The notes: generated by a model from the letters alone, not told the origin. Shown: positions 32,600 through 45,069, numbered from the stretch's first letter. The stretch is 64,000 nt of DNA from Agelas oroides (GCA_949130485.1 OX422183.1:1237001-1301000); one strand, 5' to 3'. Translations and numbers: made by a program.

Positions 32600-33055
32600 G
32601 CCAATATCAGAGAGTCGGTAGACTCTCTATGTAGGGATGGCGCCGATGCGCAATATATGCAATACTTAAGCAAAAGCCGTATAACTTCACCACAAACACG
32701 CTAAAAGCTTATTTAAGGGCCCAGGCTTCCTCTTTGAGTGCCTTTGTGATCAGCAAGACTCATATAAGTTGCCCAAGCCATGCGAAAGACAGCTAAACGC
32801 AAAAGTGGGCAGTAGCGAAAGTGCCTTCTTGTTACGACCACTATGTTCAACAACGATATCTCGCAAACGGTTGAAGTACTCACTGTCATTTTAGCACGAA
32901 ACTGATCCTTATCACAACACGGAGCTCCACGACCAATCGGCGTCTTCATAGCTTCAAATTCACCCTGGTCAATATAGCCATTCACAACACTCCATGGCTG
33001 CTGTCCGTTGCTTAGGACGCCATTTTCTAATTTTGTACACATGCGCACATGTAGT
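32600..33055. other. about 450 bp of sequence unique to unit 3
   Basis: This stretch has no counterpart in the other units and is bordered by repeated Tigger-side sequence (tgtgggccagtgggaaagtgacaag at 32492 and 33070). A minus-strand frame of 111 codons (32713-33048) is open but unrecognised. It may be an insertion of unknown origin; terminal repeats are not clear. Confidence 0.4.
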
Positions 33056-33178
33056 ATGTTGCATAGTCTGTGGGCCAGTGGGAAAGTGACAAGCAGCTCG
33101 TCCTCAAACAGTGAACAGGTGGCGTTCGAAACCGTGGTGCGTAGCTAAAACCGTGGTGCATAGCCAATATATTGTTAT

Positions 33179-33765
33179 ACAGTGGAACCCCTCTAAAACC
33201 GTGGTCCTATATTGCTATACAGTGGAACCCCTCTAAAACCGTGGTCCTATATTGCTATACAGTGGAACCCCTCTAAAACCGTGGTCCTATATTGCTATAC
33301 AGTGGAACCCCTCTAAAACCGTGGTCCTATATTGCTATACAGTGGAACCCCTCTAAAACCGTGGTCCTATATTGCTATACAGTGGAACCCCTCTAAAACC
33401 GTGGTCCTATATTGCTATACAGTGGAACCCCTCTAAAACCGTGGTCCTATATTGCTATACAGTGGAACCCCTCTAAAACCGTGGTCCTATATTGCTATAC
33501 AGTGGAACCCCTCTAAAACCGTGGTCCTATATTGCTATACAGTGGAACCCCTCTAAAACCGTGGTCCTATATTGCTATACAGTGGAACCCCTCTAAAACC
33601 GTGGTCCTATATTGCTATACAGTGGAACCCCTCTAAAACCGTGGTCCTATATTGCTATACAGTGGAACCCCTCTAAAACCGTGGTCCTATATTGCTATAC
33701 AGTGGAACCCCTCTAAAACCGTGGTCCTATATTGCTATACAGTGGAACCCCTCTAAAACCGTGGT
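33179..33765. repeat. 40-bp satellite made of Tigger ends, 15 copies
   Basis: The unit is ACAGTGGAACCCCTCTAAAA followed by ccgtggtcctatattgctat, repeated every 40 bp (starts at 33181, 33221 and so on to 33741) with almost no variation. The first half is the terminal inverted repeat of the adjacent Tigger transposon. Other units have one end at this place. Confidence 0.95.
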
Positions 33766-33788
33766 GCATAGCCAATATATTGTATGCA

Positions 33789-35270
33789 CAGTGGAAAAGT
33801 CGGACACTGTTGGGACCAATGATTTGTCCTTTGTAGTGAGGTGTCCTTAGCCTCAATCTTTGAAATTACGAAATACAAAAATAATTTCGATAGTGAACCT
33901 TGAAGTTTTCGATAATGCTTAAATCCAGTGGTTGTAACTTGGAGGTTGTGTTGGTGGAAGAAACATGATCTTAAAGTTGCTATATTTGTCCTTGATTTCT
34001 GGTGGATGGCATCCAGCATTATCCATGAGAAGTGCAATAGAACGACCTTTTGACCTTAGCTGTAGATTCAATTTGGAGAGGACTGTATCCAGAATTTCCC
34101 CGTCATCCATCCATTCGGCTGACTAAAATATTGCGCAGGAACGTTGCTAACTCTATTCCCTTGAATTTTTCAGATTTCCAAATGACGACAGCTGCTTCAT
34201 TTCTCCATCCGCAAATGCAATTAAGATAACTGTCACTGTTTTGCCTTTTTTCCACCTTTGAACTGTGATCCTCTCTTGCTGAAGCCATGATCAGGTAGAG
34301 CCCTCCAAGAACAAGCAGTTTCATCGAGGTTCCAGATTTTCTCACTCGAATATCCCTGTAGAAGCTCAGGTACCCTCTCCTTCCACGAATTGACAGTCTC
34401 CTGATTCTCCGCTGATTTTCATTCTTGTATCTCTTCTTCATTCTTTTCACATTGTATCTCTTCTTCCACCTGCCATCTATTTGATGCTTTGAAATTGGGA
34501 ATTCCTAGGTACTTAGCAATTTTTGGGGCTTTTTCACAAAGTTGTGGACCCACAAATAGATGTTTCGTGAGACAGCACATAAGTACCGTCTATTAAGAGC
34601 ATCATTGACATCAGCAAATTCAGAAGTGCGTGATCTTTCCTGGAGTGTGTGGTTTCACTCTGTAAGTTTGATTCATAAAGCTCCAAAATCGACTCTTTTG
34701 TTTTTTAAGGATAGAGGCAATCTGTGATTTACCACAAGAGCAAGCTTGCGTACACTCATTAGAGGATTCTTTCTAGCCATATCTAGAACTTCATATTTCT
34801 TCTGAAGTGTCAGAGCGTTCCTGCTTGTCGCCATTTTCACCAAGTAAGATCAAGCTTGACAACTTCGTGGTGCAGGCTACGGGCTGGAGATCCCATGTAT
34901 GTATCATTTCTACGGGTCGAAGTCCTTTATTGACAAACTGAAGAAACTTGTAGAGGCTGTTCACAGTGATGGACGTTTGTAGCTTGCTCGTAGAGGTTCT
35001 TGTGTGAATGTACATCCATACACATGCAGCCAGCCACGTATCTCCGTACAAGCCATTTATTCAGTGGGTGTGGCTAAACTGTCCATTGCGCGAGGTTATT
35101 GTGAGTGAGCAATTGGGGAAGGATTAGTGTCTGTTATACGGAGTTGCGGGGTGTCCGCTATTCAGGGGTTTCTAATGTATTGAAGTGAATGGAAGGACAG
35201 TTGGAACTTTCAGAATTGTCCGTTTTATCGTGGGTGTCCACTGTTGAGGGGTGTCCGTTAAGAGGGGTAT
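33789..35270 (-). mobile_element. Tigger/pogo-type transposon, decayed, unit 3
   Basis: The minus strand carries broken transposase pieces: an N-terminal part near 34600-34840, a middle part 34103-34450 and the DNAGCHPP block at about 33919-34110. The right terminal repeat lacks its last bases (gtgtccgttaagaggggtatattg). A duplicated cattctt...cacattgtatctct segment lies near 34420-34460. Not functional. Confidence 0.85.
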
Positions 35271-35354
35271 ATTGAAATTACTGTATAATCTGACTGATAT
35301 ATTGATTGGTACTGAAGCGTATTGTTCTCTAATCACTACCTCCGCCTAAAATTA

Positions 35355-35570
35355 TCAGTTCACCTCTTCACCACGTCACCCCATCACCACTTCACTCATC
35401 ACCATTCATCCCATCCCATTCACCCCACACCATTCATCCGTCACTGCTTCACCCCATCACCACTTCACCCATCACCATTCATCCCATCCCATTCATCCCA
35501 TCCCATGTCACCCCATCACCACTTCATCCCATCACCACTTCACCCCATCACTACTTCACCATTTTATCTC
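35355..35570 (+). repeat. C/A-rich minisatellite before exon B, unit 3
   Basis: Degenerate caccccatcaccacttcac units supply the acceptor tract. Confidence 0.75.
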
Positions 35571-35730
35571 CCCCTCTACACACTCACCCACTCACAGGAA
35601 GGTCTGGTATATGCCGTAGAGTTCTCTCACCGCTCAGGGCGAGACCTGATCAATGTAGCCAAGAAGAGAACCAACATCATCCCCATCATCGAGGACGCCA
35701 GACACCCGCACAAGTACAGGATGCTGGTCG

Positions 35731-35870
35731 GTGAGTCAACACATCACACCATCACTCCTTCACACCATCACTACATCACACCATCACTCCATTACTTTGT
35801 CCATTTCATCACCAGCTCACACCATCACTACATCACCAGCTCACACTATCACCAGCACACGTACACGTAC
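35731..35870 (+). repeat. CACACCATCACT repeat after exon B, unit 3
   Basis: About 12-18-bp units (catcactccttcacac) begin just after the donor; unit 4 has a similar array at 53410-53570. Unit 1 lacks it. Confidence 0.75.
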
Positions 35871-36294
35871 ACATAGTACATTTAGCTTGGTGGCTGTCTT
35901 GGATAGAAATATTATTCCGTCGTGTATTTCGAGTGCATCATTGAGTTTGAAGTACTGTAGCGCTGAGCTTCCGCTAAGAGTAGGGCTCGTATGTGAAATA
36001 TCTGGTGCATTTATGAAGCACATATGAGCCTCACCCTTAACAGAAACTTGATGCTACAGTGCATCAAAGTTGGTGCTGTGCTCTAAATACATGAAGGAAA
36101 ATGTTTCAATTTTAACTGGGACTGCCACATCTCATTTTGAACCACACTCGTGTCATTTTACCTCCCATGTTTGCAGCGATGGTGGATGTGATATTTGCAG
36201 ACGTGGCTCAGCCTGACCAAGCCAGGATCGTGTCCATCAATGCACAACACTTCCTCAAGAACCAGGGCAACTTTGTCATATCAATCAAGGTCAG

Positions 36295-36329
36295 TCTGTC
36301 TGTCTGTCAGTCTGTCTGTCTATCTGACC

Positions 36330-36409
<80 letters not shown>

Positions 36410-36411
36410 GA
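36295..36411 (+). repeat. (CTGT)n microsatellite, about 115 bp
   Basis: It begins right after the donor of fibrillarin exon C. The equivalent run is about 23 bp in unit 1 and about 45 bp in unit 4, so the array is length-variable between copies. Confidence 0.92.
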
Positions 36412-36644
36412 CCTTTCTGTGCATGCACAACCCCACATGTTATACATGTACATATAAGGAGTATTCCCATTATCTCTTCACCTCCCTCTCTCTCTTTGCC
36501 TACATTGTTCCTGAGTTCCTGAGAGATGTCCAGGATTGCCATCTTAGTAGTTCCTTTGATCTTTCTTTGTTCTCTAATCACAACCCTAACCCTAACCCCA
36601 CCCCCTAACAATGCATGCAAACCTGGACATGTATAGAGTTCCTC

Positions 36645-36987
36645 TTTCAACTTTACCCTCCTTCTCTTACCCCTCTCTGCACGTTCTCCCCTTTCTACCT
36701 TCCCCCCTCCTCTCCCCTTTTTCCCCTCCTCTTTCCCTCCTCCGCCCTTTTATATGTATTCTCTCCTCTTTTTCCCCTCTCCTTTCTCCATTACCTTCCT
36801 TCCCTCCTCTTCCTTTTCCCCCTCTTCTTTCCCTTCTCCCCTCCTCTTATACCTTCCCTCCCTCATTTTCCCATTCCCCTCCTCTTCTCCTCTCTTCTTT
36901 GTCTGTTCTCCCCCCTCTCACCTTCCTCTCCTCTCCTGCCCTCCCTCCACTTTCCCTTTTCTCCACTGCTCCACCATACCACTCCAG
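36645..36987 (+). repeat. polypyrimidine tract before exon D, unit 3
   Basis: C/T-rich for over 300 bp up to the acceptor ccactccag. Confidence 0.85.
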
Positions 36988-37373
36988 GCTAATTGCATCG
37001 ATTCGACAGCTGAACCAGCGAAGGTGTTTGTTGGGGAGATTAAGAAACTACAAGCAGACAAACTGAAGCCACAGGAGCAAATTACCCTTGAGCCCTACGA
37101 GAGAGACCACGCAGTTGTGGTGGGCGTGTACAGGTGAGTGCTTCATCAATGTAGATGGGAAATACACGTACATGAAGGTTTTTGAGGCTAGGTACATTGT
37201 ATATAGTGCTGGGCAGGCATGTGAGTTTGCATGCCTTTTACAAATGTGGCAGTCCTGGATAGAAATTGAATATTGTTCTGTCGTGTATTTCAAGTGCATC
37301 ACCAAGTTTGATGTGCTATAATGTTGGGCTTCTGCTAAGGGTGGGGCTCATATGCGCTTCATAGATATTCTTG

Positions 37374-37588
37374 AGGTGTAGATATTCGTGAGTGAAAAAT
37401 CTGAGCAATCTTCGAATGCACAAAACTTCATCATACTTTTTGCAACGTTTCGACCCCGTGGGATCTTCTTCGGACAATACAGGACTGGAGACAGTCTACA
37501 TGTATTTTGTAAAGCGTGTCTCTATGTTCTTGTATTTACAAGGTGTTGTTCCGAGGTCTTGACTACTAGAAACTCATAGATATTCTTG
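37374..37588 (-). mobile_element. 200-bp insertion with 15-bp duplication, unit 3
   Basis: Same insertion as at 18948, with TCATAGATATTCTTG at 37359-37373 and 37574-37588. Confidence 0.65.
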
Positions 37589-37746
37589 TATTTACGTAGC
37601 ACGTATGAGCCCCGCCCTTAGCAAAAGCTCAGCGCTATAGTGCGTCAAAGTCGGTGAGCACTCAAAATACGCGACAGAATACTATTCAAGTTCTATCTGG
37701 GACTGCCACAGATGTCTTTTTAGTTCCAGACCTTCTTATGACATAC

Positions 37747-37821
37747 TAGCCTCATCCCCAGGCCACTCCCAGATTCCACGGCTGCGAGATAAAATCTGGG
37801 AGTGGCCTGGGGATGAGGCTA
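37747..37821. mobile_element. 75-bp hairpin MITE, unit 3
   Basis: Same insertion as at 19321, with ATGACATAC on both sides. Confidence 0.92.
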
Positions 37822-37827
37822 ATGACA

Positions 37828-38229
37828 TACTGTATAGCGCAAAATTTTCGCGGGTCTTTAATTTCACGCATTTCGTGAATTTTCAACTGTTCGCGAAATT
37901 ATTTCAACGAAAATTTTTTTACACGTAAACTACAGTTTTCACGTGCAAGAGTGTCGATGGACAACATACTGCCGAATCCACAAGGGACACACTCCAAAGA
38001 GATACCTTCGAAGTAAGCATTGCTTTGCTGACAGCTGCAAGCTCGAGCGCGGACAACGTCGTGACAGTGAGTATTAGATAGAACTTGCTTGTATGCTACG
38101 CCCATACTAAATTACGTGTGCGGCGTGTGCATGGTTTAGACACTGAATTCGCGAAATTATTTCAGCGAAATCTTCAAAAACCACCATTCGCGAAAATTTA
38201 GACCCTCGAAAATTTAGTGCTATACGGTA
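37828..38229. mobile_element. 402-bp TACYGTATAGC inverted-repeat element, unit 3
   Basis: The uninterrupted version of the element split in unit 2. Inverted ends of about 30 bp; the middle has a short minus-strand frame I do not consider real. Confidence 0.75.
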
Positions 38230-38606
38230 GGTCCATGGAGACCGGAGGGTCTATTGCAGGACGGTATAATATATCATCTTTGTCCCTCGCCTCTCTCCCA
38301 TCTCATTTTGTTCTTCTCTGTCCCTCAGACCTGTGAAGAAGGAGAAATCATCTTAGCAAAACCCACTCACACTTGCTTCATGTATAAAGTTTTTTTTTCT
38401 TTCTGTTGATATGTTCTTTAATGTGCTTTCTTGCACATGAATTTCTGCACGTCTGTATGCTCTACATGTAGCAGTAATTAAAGGGTTTTTCTCAATAGCT
38501 AAAGAGTAAGTTATTTTAAAGAGCACCTCTCCCTGCCTGTTTCATGTGAACAAGACGTCCTTCGTTTTTGCATGATCATACTATAAGCAATCCAAACTGG
38601 GAGGGC

Positions 38607-38718
38607 TAGTCTTGTTCCCAGGCCGTTCCCGCCTCCAGTTTTTGATCACTTCCAGTATGTTTTTGCATACTGCAAGCGATCAAAAACTGGAGGCGGAAAC
38701 GGCCTGGGAACGAAGCTA
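38607..38718. mobile_element. 112-bp foldback, unit 3
   Basis: Same as at 20434. Confidence 0.8.
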
Positions 38719-38758
38719 GAACAAGGCCGTTTTCACATTGTGTATCTCATGTCCATAA

Positions 38759-39246
38759 TCAGCACAGTCTGTGGTCTGGGAACAAGGCCACTTTCACATA
38801 ATACACCTCATGCCCATACTCCACCCTCTCATGCAGCACAGTCTGTGGTCTGGGAACAAGGCCAGCGTTCACATAATACACCTCATGCCCATACTCCACC
38901 CTCTCATGCAGCACAGTCTGTGGTCTGGGAACAAGGCCAGCGTTCACATAATACACCTCATGCCCATACTCCACCCTCTCATGCAGCACAGTCTGTGGTC
39001 TGGGAGCAAGGCCACTTTCACATAATACACCTCATGCCCATACTCCACCCTCTCATGCAGCACAGTCTGTGGTCTGGGAACAAGGCCAGCATTCACATAA
39101 TACACCTCATGCCCATACTCCACCCTCTCATGCAGCACAGTCTGTGATCTGGGAGCGCAGGGAGCAAGGCCACTTTCACATAGTACACCTCATACCCATA
39201 CTCCACCCTCTCATGCAGCACAGTCTGTGGTCTGGGAGCAAGGCCA
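38759..39246 (+). repeat. 74-bp tandem repeat, about six copies
   Basis: Clean head-to-tail units containing GTCTGTGGTCTGGGAACAAG. Copy number is higher than in units 1 and 2. Confidence 0.92.
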
Positions 39247-40078
39247 GCCTTTCGGTAGCCTCAATTCACATGCCAAATGTGTGCAGCTGTATGTAATAAT
39301 GGCAAGCTTGCTCCCTCCTATACAGGGGAAGGGTGTGTGGTTAATTTGACTAGGTGGGTGGGGCTGACATTTGAAGTGCACTCTGTGGTTTTGTCTTTGC
39401 ATCCAATAACACTCGGGTTGTGCAGCCGCAGAGAACAAGCTCCATCCATGCATGCAGGAATGGGGTGTGTGGATAAATACCATTTTACCTAGCCTCCTCC
39501 CCATGCGTGCAGAAAACACAGGGAGGAGCCTGGGTACAAGGCTGGTTAAATACAAAACACAAGTATAGGGTGGAGCTGACGTAGTCTTGTAAGCCACACC
39601 CTCTGCAGAGAGAGAGATGAGTCTGTGCAGCTTGTGAGACTAGAGTTGACTGTTTTGAATTTTCTGTAGCCTCGTAGCCAGGCAATTACAAACAGCAACT
39701 TACACCTTCATTTGTAGCAAAACATAGTTCTAAAAAAATACATGGTGATATTTACGTGGAAGAGAATTCCAGTCCTTAGCTCCCAAAAACTCAAATATGC
39801 ATATGTATTAGGCCAATGAAATTACTCCAATCAGATTTATGCGCCTATCAATGGTATGCCCGGCGTTGCCCGCCTGGGACGGATGTTGGAGAAAGGAAGG
39901 GGATTTGCCATCAGAATCTTCCTCAAGGGTTGGTACTTAGTTGGGATTTCCCAATCCACTCAAATGGCATACATAGTCTCCTTCATTGTGTTAAATGTCA
40001 TTGGAAAATTCTTTGTGAATTCCACAAATACCCATATCTCCCTGTCACACACTATGCACAACATGGGGTATTTGTAGG

Positions 40079-40262
40079 AGATATGTAGGGGATGGTATGT
40101 AGGTTTGTACCCCAAGTATGGGGGAGATATGTAGGGGATGGTATGTAGGTTTGTACCCCAAGTATGGGGGAGATATGTAGGGGATGGTATGTAGGTTTGT
40201 ACCCCAAGTATGGGGGAGATATGTAGGGGATGGTATGTAGGTTTGTACCCCAAGTATGGGGG
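40079..40262 (+). repeat. 46-bp tandem repeat, four copies
   Basis: The unit AGATATGTAGGGGATGGTAT plus gtaggtttgtaccccaagtatggggg starts at 40079, 40125, 40171 and 40217 with no visible variation. Confidence 0.95.
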
Positions 40263-40557
40263 CTTATTCCATTGGGATATATCAATTCCCCTCCTACCCC
40301 CCCATCAAGCCCCAGGCATACCACTGATAGGCGCATAAACTGGAACTTCCAAGTGAACTTTTAACAGTTGCAGTACATCTGAAATTAGGAGAGAATAGTT
40401 TATTTGGAATTGTGGTATCTTCATGTCCAACGCAGCAGTCAAATAGCGGATAGCAAATAAGCTCCCAACAGTGCATGTACGTACAATCAACGAACCACAT
40501 CTCCCTTATAAAAACAGGCCTAGATGTTATGCAAAGTCACCCACTGCACAGGACACC

Positions 40558-40808
40558 CAGAGGAGGTCGGACACGGTTGAACTTTACTAATTAAAATGGC
40601 TGAGGTCACACTAATTGATTTTTCGTATTTCAACAGACTAGTTCGCTCGACTTTTACTGAGGGGGGCCCCAGTTTTCAAATCAAGATTCAAGGCTGGGGC
40701 AAGTCATAGAAAAAGCTAAAAAGCTTTCTACCTAGCAATATTCAAGATCAATTAGTGTGACCTCAGCCGTTTTAATTAGTAAAGTTCAACCGTGTCCGAC
40801 CTCCTCTG
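40558..40808. mobile_element. 251-bp hAT-like MITE, unit 3
   Basis: Same insertion as at 22494; the right copy of the target duplication has mutated to catgacacc. Confidence 0.88.
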
Positions 40809-41013
40809 CATGACACCCTAGCCCTGCACAGGCAAGGTGCTCTAATTATCCGTGTACGTGGGGCATACTGCGCATGCTCGAAAAAATGTCGTGGCAGGAC
40901 AAAGTCAAGGACGAGTTGTTGAATGCATGAAGTGTATCCCAGGAATTTTGTAGCGTGTTACGCTGATTTACAGCGCCGGTAACAACGGAGGATAGTTTTA
41001 ACAGAACTCGAAA

Positions 41014-41145
41014 ATGGTAAGTGGGGCTAAAGGTGGGTATAATGTTGTCCAGGTAGCTACTGTTCTAATTAGTCCCCACCCTCATGACCATGTGTTCATG
41101 TTTAGGTGCTGCTGGCAGCCGCTATATGCACGAAGCAGGGAAAGG
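41014..41145 (+). pseudogene. ARCN1: ARCN1-like exons 1 and 2, unit 3
   Basis: ATG at 41014-41016 with donor GTAAGT, and exon 41106-41145. The promoter side and both splice sites are kept. No exon 3 follows before TRIM 3. Confidence 0.7.
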
Positions 41146-41864
41146 GTGAGTCAGTAGGATGTGTAGTATTGCAAATGGTAGTATTACAGATCATGTTCAT
41201 TTCATACCCAGCATGTCTTTGGGAACTTTCAGTGGCTCCTACATAAATGAAGATAACTAGGTTCTCTGTCGCTAGTTTAGAATCAGAAACCTTTTAGGTG
41301 ACATTTGAACTGAATGCTTCAGTTGTTATCAGGGGAAAGGACTTTTCCTCTGATGACGGCAGAAGAGTCTGGGTAGTAAAGAGACAGGGATCGGAATGGA
41401 ATGAAGATTTCTGTTACCAATTTGAAATTGGAGATGATTTTGTCATTGTTTCGGCTGAAACTTGATTACTGCAATCAGGGCAAATGTGTACACACCATTC
41501 GTGTATGCGTGTACCCTTGGTGACCTGCATACTACAACTAACAGCCTATGCTTGAATTTCAATTTGAAATTTATGGTAAGTGGTCGGCCCAAGTAAGCAT
41601 GCCAACAAGCAAGCACACATTTTGTACACATACAAGTGTACAATGCAGTCATTCTAGTGTGGGGCTCACTCAGACTGACACCAATTATGGTGCATGATGC
41701 ACCTAGCCTTGTTCCCAGGTGCTTGAAAAGGATCGGAGGAAGCACCTGGTACATGTGTATATGTACTGTTTGTGCGTGTGAAATTTTTCTGGGAAGCTTG
41801 GAAACTTCTGTAGACTCAGTTGAACCTTTTTCACCAGTTAGAGAAACAATTTTTTAATCCAACG

Positions 41865-41918
41865 TTTCAATTACACTTTGGTAATCTTCATCATAAGATT
41901 ACCAAAGTGTAATTGAAA
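41865..41918. repeat. perfect 24-bp inverted repeat, unit 3
   Basis: Identical to the unit 1 hairpin. Confidence 0.95.
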
Positions 41919-42063
41919 TTTTGGATAAGTTGGTCTCGTTCCCATGCCTCTGGCCAGGTTTACCGTGCCGGACTGGGAATGAAACTAGTCAAGAAAGTCA
42001 GTCCAGTGGTACTAAGTACTGCACCGTCCATAACTTCATGATAGCCTTTACAGTCAAAAAACG

Positions 42064-42236
42064 TAGACTCGTTCCTGGGCCCTCGCCCAGCTTCCCATCG
42101 CTTGCAGTACGGTAAAGCGGGAGAGGCCTCGTTCCCAGGCCCCGCCCAGCTTTCTGCAAGCGACGGAAAGCTGCGCGGGGCCTGGGTACCGTATTGCAAG
42201 CAACGGAAAGCTGCGTGGAGCCTGGGAATGAGGCTA
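42064..42236. mobile_element. compound foldback, unit 3
   Basis: Same as at 9975; the left end has mutated to TAGACTCGTTCC. Confidence 0.72.
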
Positions 42237-42378
42237 CAAAAACGACATGCATAGAAACATAACTTCACAATAGCCTACAGGCAAAACGACACAAAACAAC
42301 TTCTAAATATAGCTTAACAGCCTATGCAAAACTCACAAAGTTATCGTGATATAGGCCCCATGTTATCACGATAATCTC

Positions 42379-42471
42379 TAGCCTCGTCCCCAGGCCACTC
42401 CCAGATTTTATCTCGCAGCTGTGGAGAAAACTCGCGAGATAAAATCTGGGAGTGGCCTGGGGACGAGGCTA
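42379..42471. mobile_element. 93-bp hairpin MITE, unit 3
   Basis: Same insertion as at 10289, with GATAATCTC on both sides. Confidence 0.93.
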
Positions 42472-43399
42472 GATAATCTCAGCATCACTCACATCACTGT
42501 AGGCCTCTGTCAACAGCGGTTTGTCCATGAAATAACGTTCGCTACTAGGTTCAGCCATAGAAAAAAGAAAGGGCGGGGGTATATTATCTATGGTTCCGCA
42601 CCACCCACAACAAAAAATAGTACTTGCAACGTTGGTCTAGATTCCGTTCTTGCACTTTATTGCAATCTGTTTTTCAATACGTTTCCTAGTCCGTTCCGTG
42701 TTTTAGTCCTGTCCGTTCCAGATGAATATAAAATTCTCAGATTTAGTGACCACTCACTCAAACTCACACCACAACAATGAATGTTACATTATTTCAAACT
42801 GCCAATCTCTTTGGCTGAAGACTGAACTTCTGTTACAGTAGTGGGGATCACAGGGAGTCTTCACTGTTCTGTTGTTACTTGTGAGGGGTTAACTTTGTTT
42901 AACTCTTTAACAACCGTAGGCTATTTACTGGAAGTGTTTATTAGGCTATGGATACCTTCCATGGTCCGTATTTTCACTTCCGCTTGGAGCTAGCACTGGA
43001 AAGTTGACTCAAAGCTTTATTGACACATTCTCTGTAGGTTCATGACCTTGGACACACCCACTCATTAGCGAGCGTTCAATAGTCAGGGCCCTCCAACCAG
43101 AGAACACTCCTCCGGACTAAAAGCTGCCTAAAATGCCAGAAATGGAGTCCCTACAAGGTGAAAGGAGCGTTTTCTACGCCCGTTTGTGCAAGAAAGCAAA
43201 CAAATGGCCCACCCAGCATTGACCAAGGCTTTTCTACAGGCAGCTGCAACCGCCGCCATGCACTGTCAGCCAGAGCAGTGCACCCACCCACCTCCCCCTG
43301 TCCCACCCTTTCTGCTAGTACAAAACCTATCTGGATTGCGCCAACTGATAACATGCGGCCAAAATCTGATGACGCCATATGGCGTCATCGGTTGGTAAA

Positions 43400-43515
43400 G
43401 GGTTAACGGACACCTCTCAGCAGGTGAGATCTACTGTGCAACACTTAGCACTTCAATACTTTAGCAACCCCTGAATAGCAAACATCCTGCTACTCCATGT
43501 AACAGACACTAAACT
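43400..43515 (+). repeat. solo Tigger transposon end, unit 3
   Basis: Same relic as at 25305. Confidence 0.75.
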
Positions 43516-43655
43516 GTATACTAGAAAATGTTGAATATTGTGGGGGTGAGCGTGAGCAAGCAGCTACTATGGCTGCACATGAATAGACTAAGCTTCACGC
43601 TGAATCATGAGCTGAATTGTTAGCGTTTACGAGTGCCGTTTATGCATGGCCTTAC

Positions 43656-43833
43656 CTGAAACAGTCTCAAACCGGCGTGTCATGATAATTTGTATGGTCT
43701 GCGAGCAGCTTGCCGTTAATGGTCGCTCCATAGCTGCCGTGACAAACAAGAAGTAAGTTGCGGTATGCGCTTCAACTTGAGGCGTCTCCGCTACGGTTGC
43801 CGACGCTGCACTCTGGCAGTAGTAGCCCAACAT
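43656..43833 (-). CDS. candidate minus-strand first exon, unit 3
   Basis: Same frame and GTAAGG donor as at 25561. Two amino-acid differences from unit 2 (ATV for ATI, CSQ for CLQ). Confidence 0.3.
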
Positions 43834-44499
43834 TGCCCTTACCTACTGACTCAGCATTGAAGTGCACGAGGCCAACGTTCAATTTTCGGGAAAAATTTAT
43901 GCGCATTTAGAATTTACGGTATATGGCCACAAATAAACAAACAAACAAACCAACATACACACGCATCTTGCAATGCAGTCCGACTAGTGTGGGGCTCGCT
44001 CATCCCAACAAACAATAACCTCCATTAGGTGGACGCTTGTCGACATCTTCTGCCAGATTGTTCATCAACACTTTTGGATAGCTACTTTTTATCTTCTCTC
44101 AAAAGAACAAGCTGGAAGCCTTTCTTTCTGGCATCTGTCCAAGTTCCAAACGTTCACAAAGCAAACTTACTGCTCGTTGTTCAGGACAAAGAATGCATAT
44201 GTGAAATGTGATTGGTGACCCCTTCCCTCTCAGATTACCTAGGTACGTAGATGTCATTCACATGATTCAATGGACCAGACCTTCCTCCTTTGTTTTTTGT
44301 GCACTGTAAACAAACAAAAACCGGACGGTGTGAAGGCCTGGGAATGAGACTACCTTCTCTCCTTTTATTATCTAACTGACATTTCTTGTGCCATAGTTTT
44401 TCTGTTTTATTTCACCCCTCGTCCATTCCTCAGCAACGAATAGTGACCTTTGACCTATGAGCCTAGTTGTAATAATGTGTAACCGGGCTGTGTCTGCAA

Positions 44500-45069
44500 T
44501 AGCCTCGTTCCCAGGCTCTTGTGCGTGGGAGGAGGAAAGAGAGCCTTGTACACACTGTTCGCGCATGCGCCAAATTCCCTTGGTAACCTGCATACTACTC
44601 CGCTACACTAAAATTACAGTCAATTTCTGTTTACCTTCTGAAAGGCTGCACTGCCTGGTTATACTCCCTGTGGGATACATACGGGCGGTTTTGAAGTCAA
44701 AAACAATATCACTTTGACGGTAACGGTCTGCACTGCTTCGTTCGAGGCGATCGGTAAACTTCAAAGGGAAAGATTGCATCAGTCACGTGCCACAGCGTTT
44801 AGCTGGAATGGACAAACGCGTGGACAATTCCTGCAAGCGAAGAGCTGAGTACCTTCGTTGCTCCCTCGTCATCGTGTACACAGAGCGTGGTCAGTGGCAG
44901 GCATCTTTCATACGGGAGAAGTCGGAGTGCCTTGCGGAGGTTAGTTTAACGGAGCAGATTTTACGGAAATTTCCAAATTCCCAGAAATCCTGGTGGAACT
45001 GAGCATGCGCAAACAGTGTGTACCAGACTCTTTTCTCCCCACCCACGCACGAGCCTGGGAACGAGGCTA
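44500..45069. mobile_element. 570-bp TAGCCTCGTTCCC element, unit 3
   Basis: Same insertion as at 11977, with the 9-bp TGTCTGCAA flanks. The internal frame has one change (R to C). Confidence 0.92.

Larger units (their letters stand above)
31460..38356 (+). pseudogene. FBL: fibrillarin core copy 3, frameshifted in exon A
   Basis: All five exons are present with good splice sites: A 31460-31625, B 35598-35730, C 36177-36289, D 36988-37133 and the terminal exon 38329-38356. Exon A has the same 11-bp deletion in the SAM-binding loop as copy 2, so the frame fails in normal splicing. Exons B-E are open and nearly identical to copies 1 and 4. It is best called a pseudogene, unless exon A is skipped, which would remove the methyltransferase motif. 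Confidence 0.85.

Noticed and set aside
33179-33765. CRISPR-like array in unit 3
   Set aside because: Units are fully identical and spacerless, and they derive from a transposon end.
36584-36600. CCCTAACCCTAACCCC resembling telomere repeats
   Set aside because: Only two to three units in a pyrimidine-rich intron; too short to be an internal telomere.
36611-37066. Long pyrimidine-encoded frames (Ser/Pro/Leu/Phe runs) before exon D
   Set aside because: Low-complexity intron tract; only the part from exon D onward is coding.
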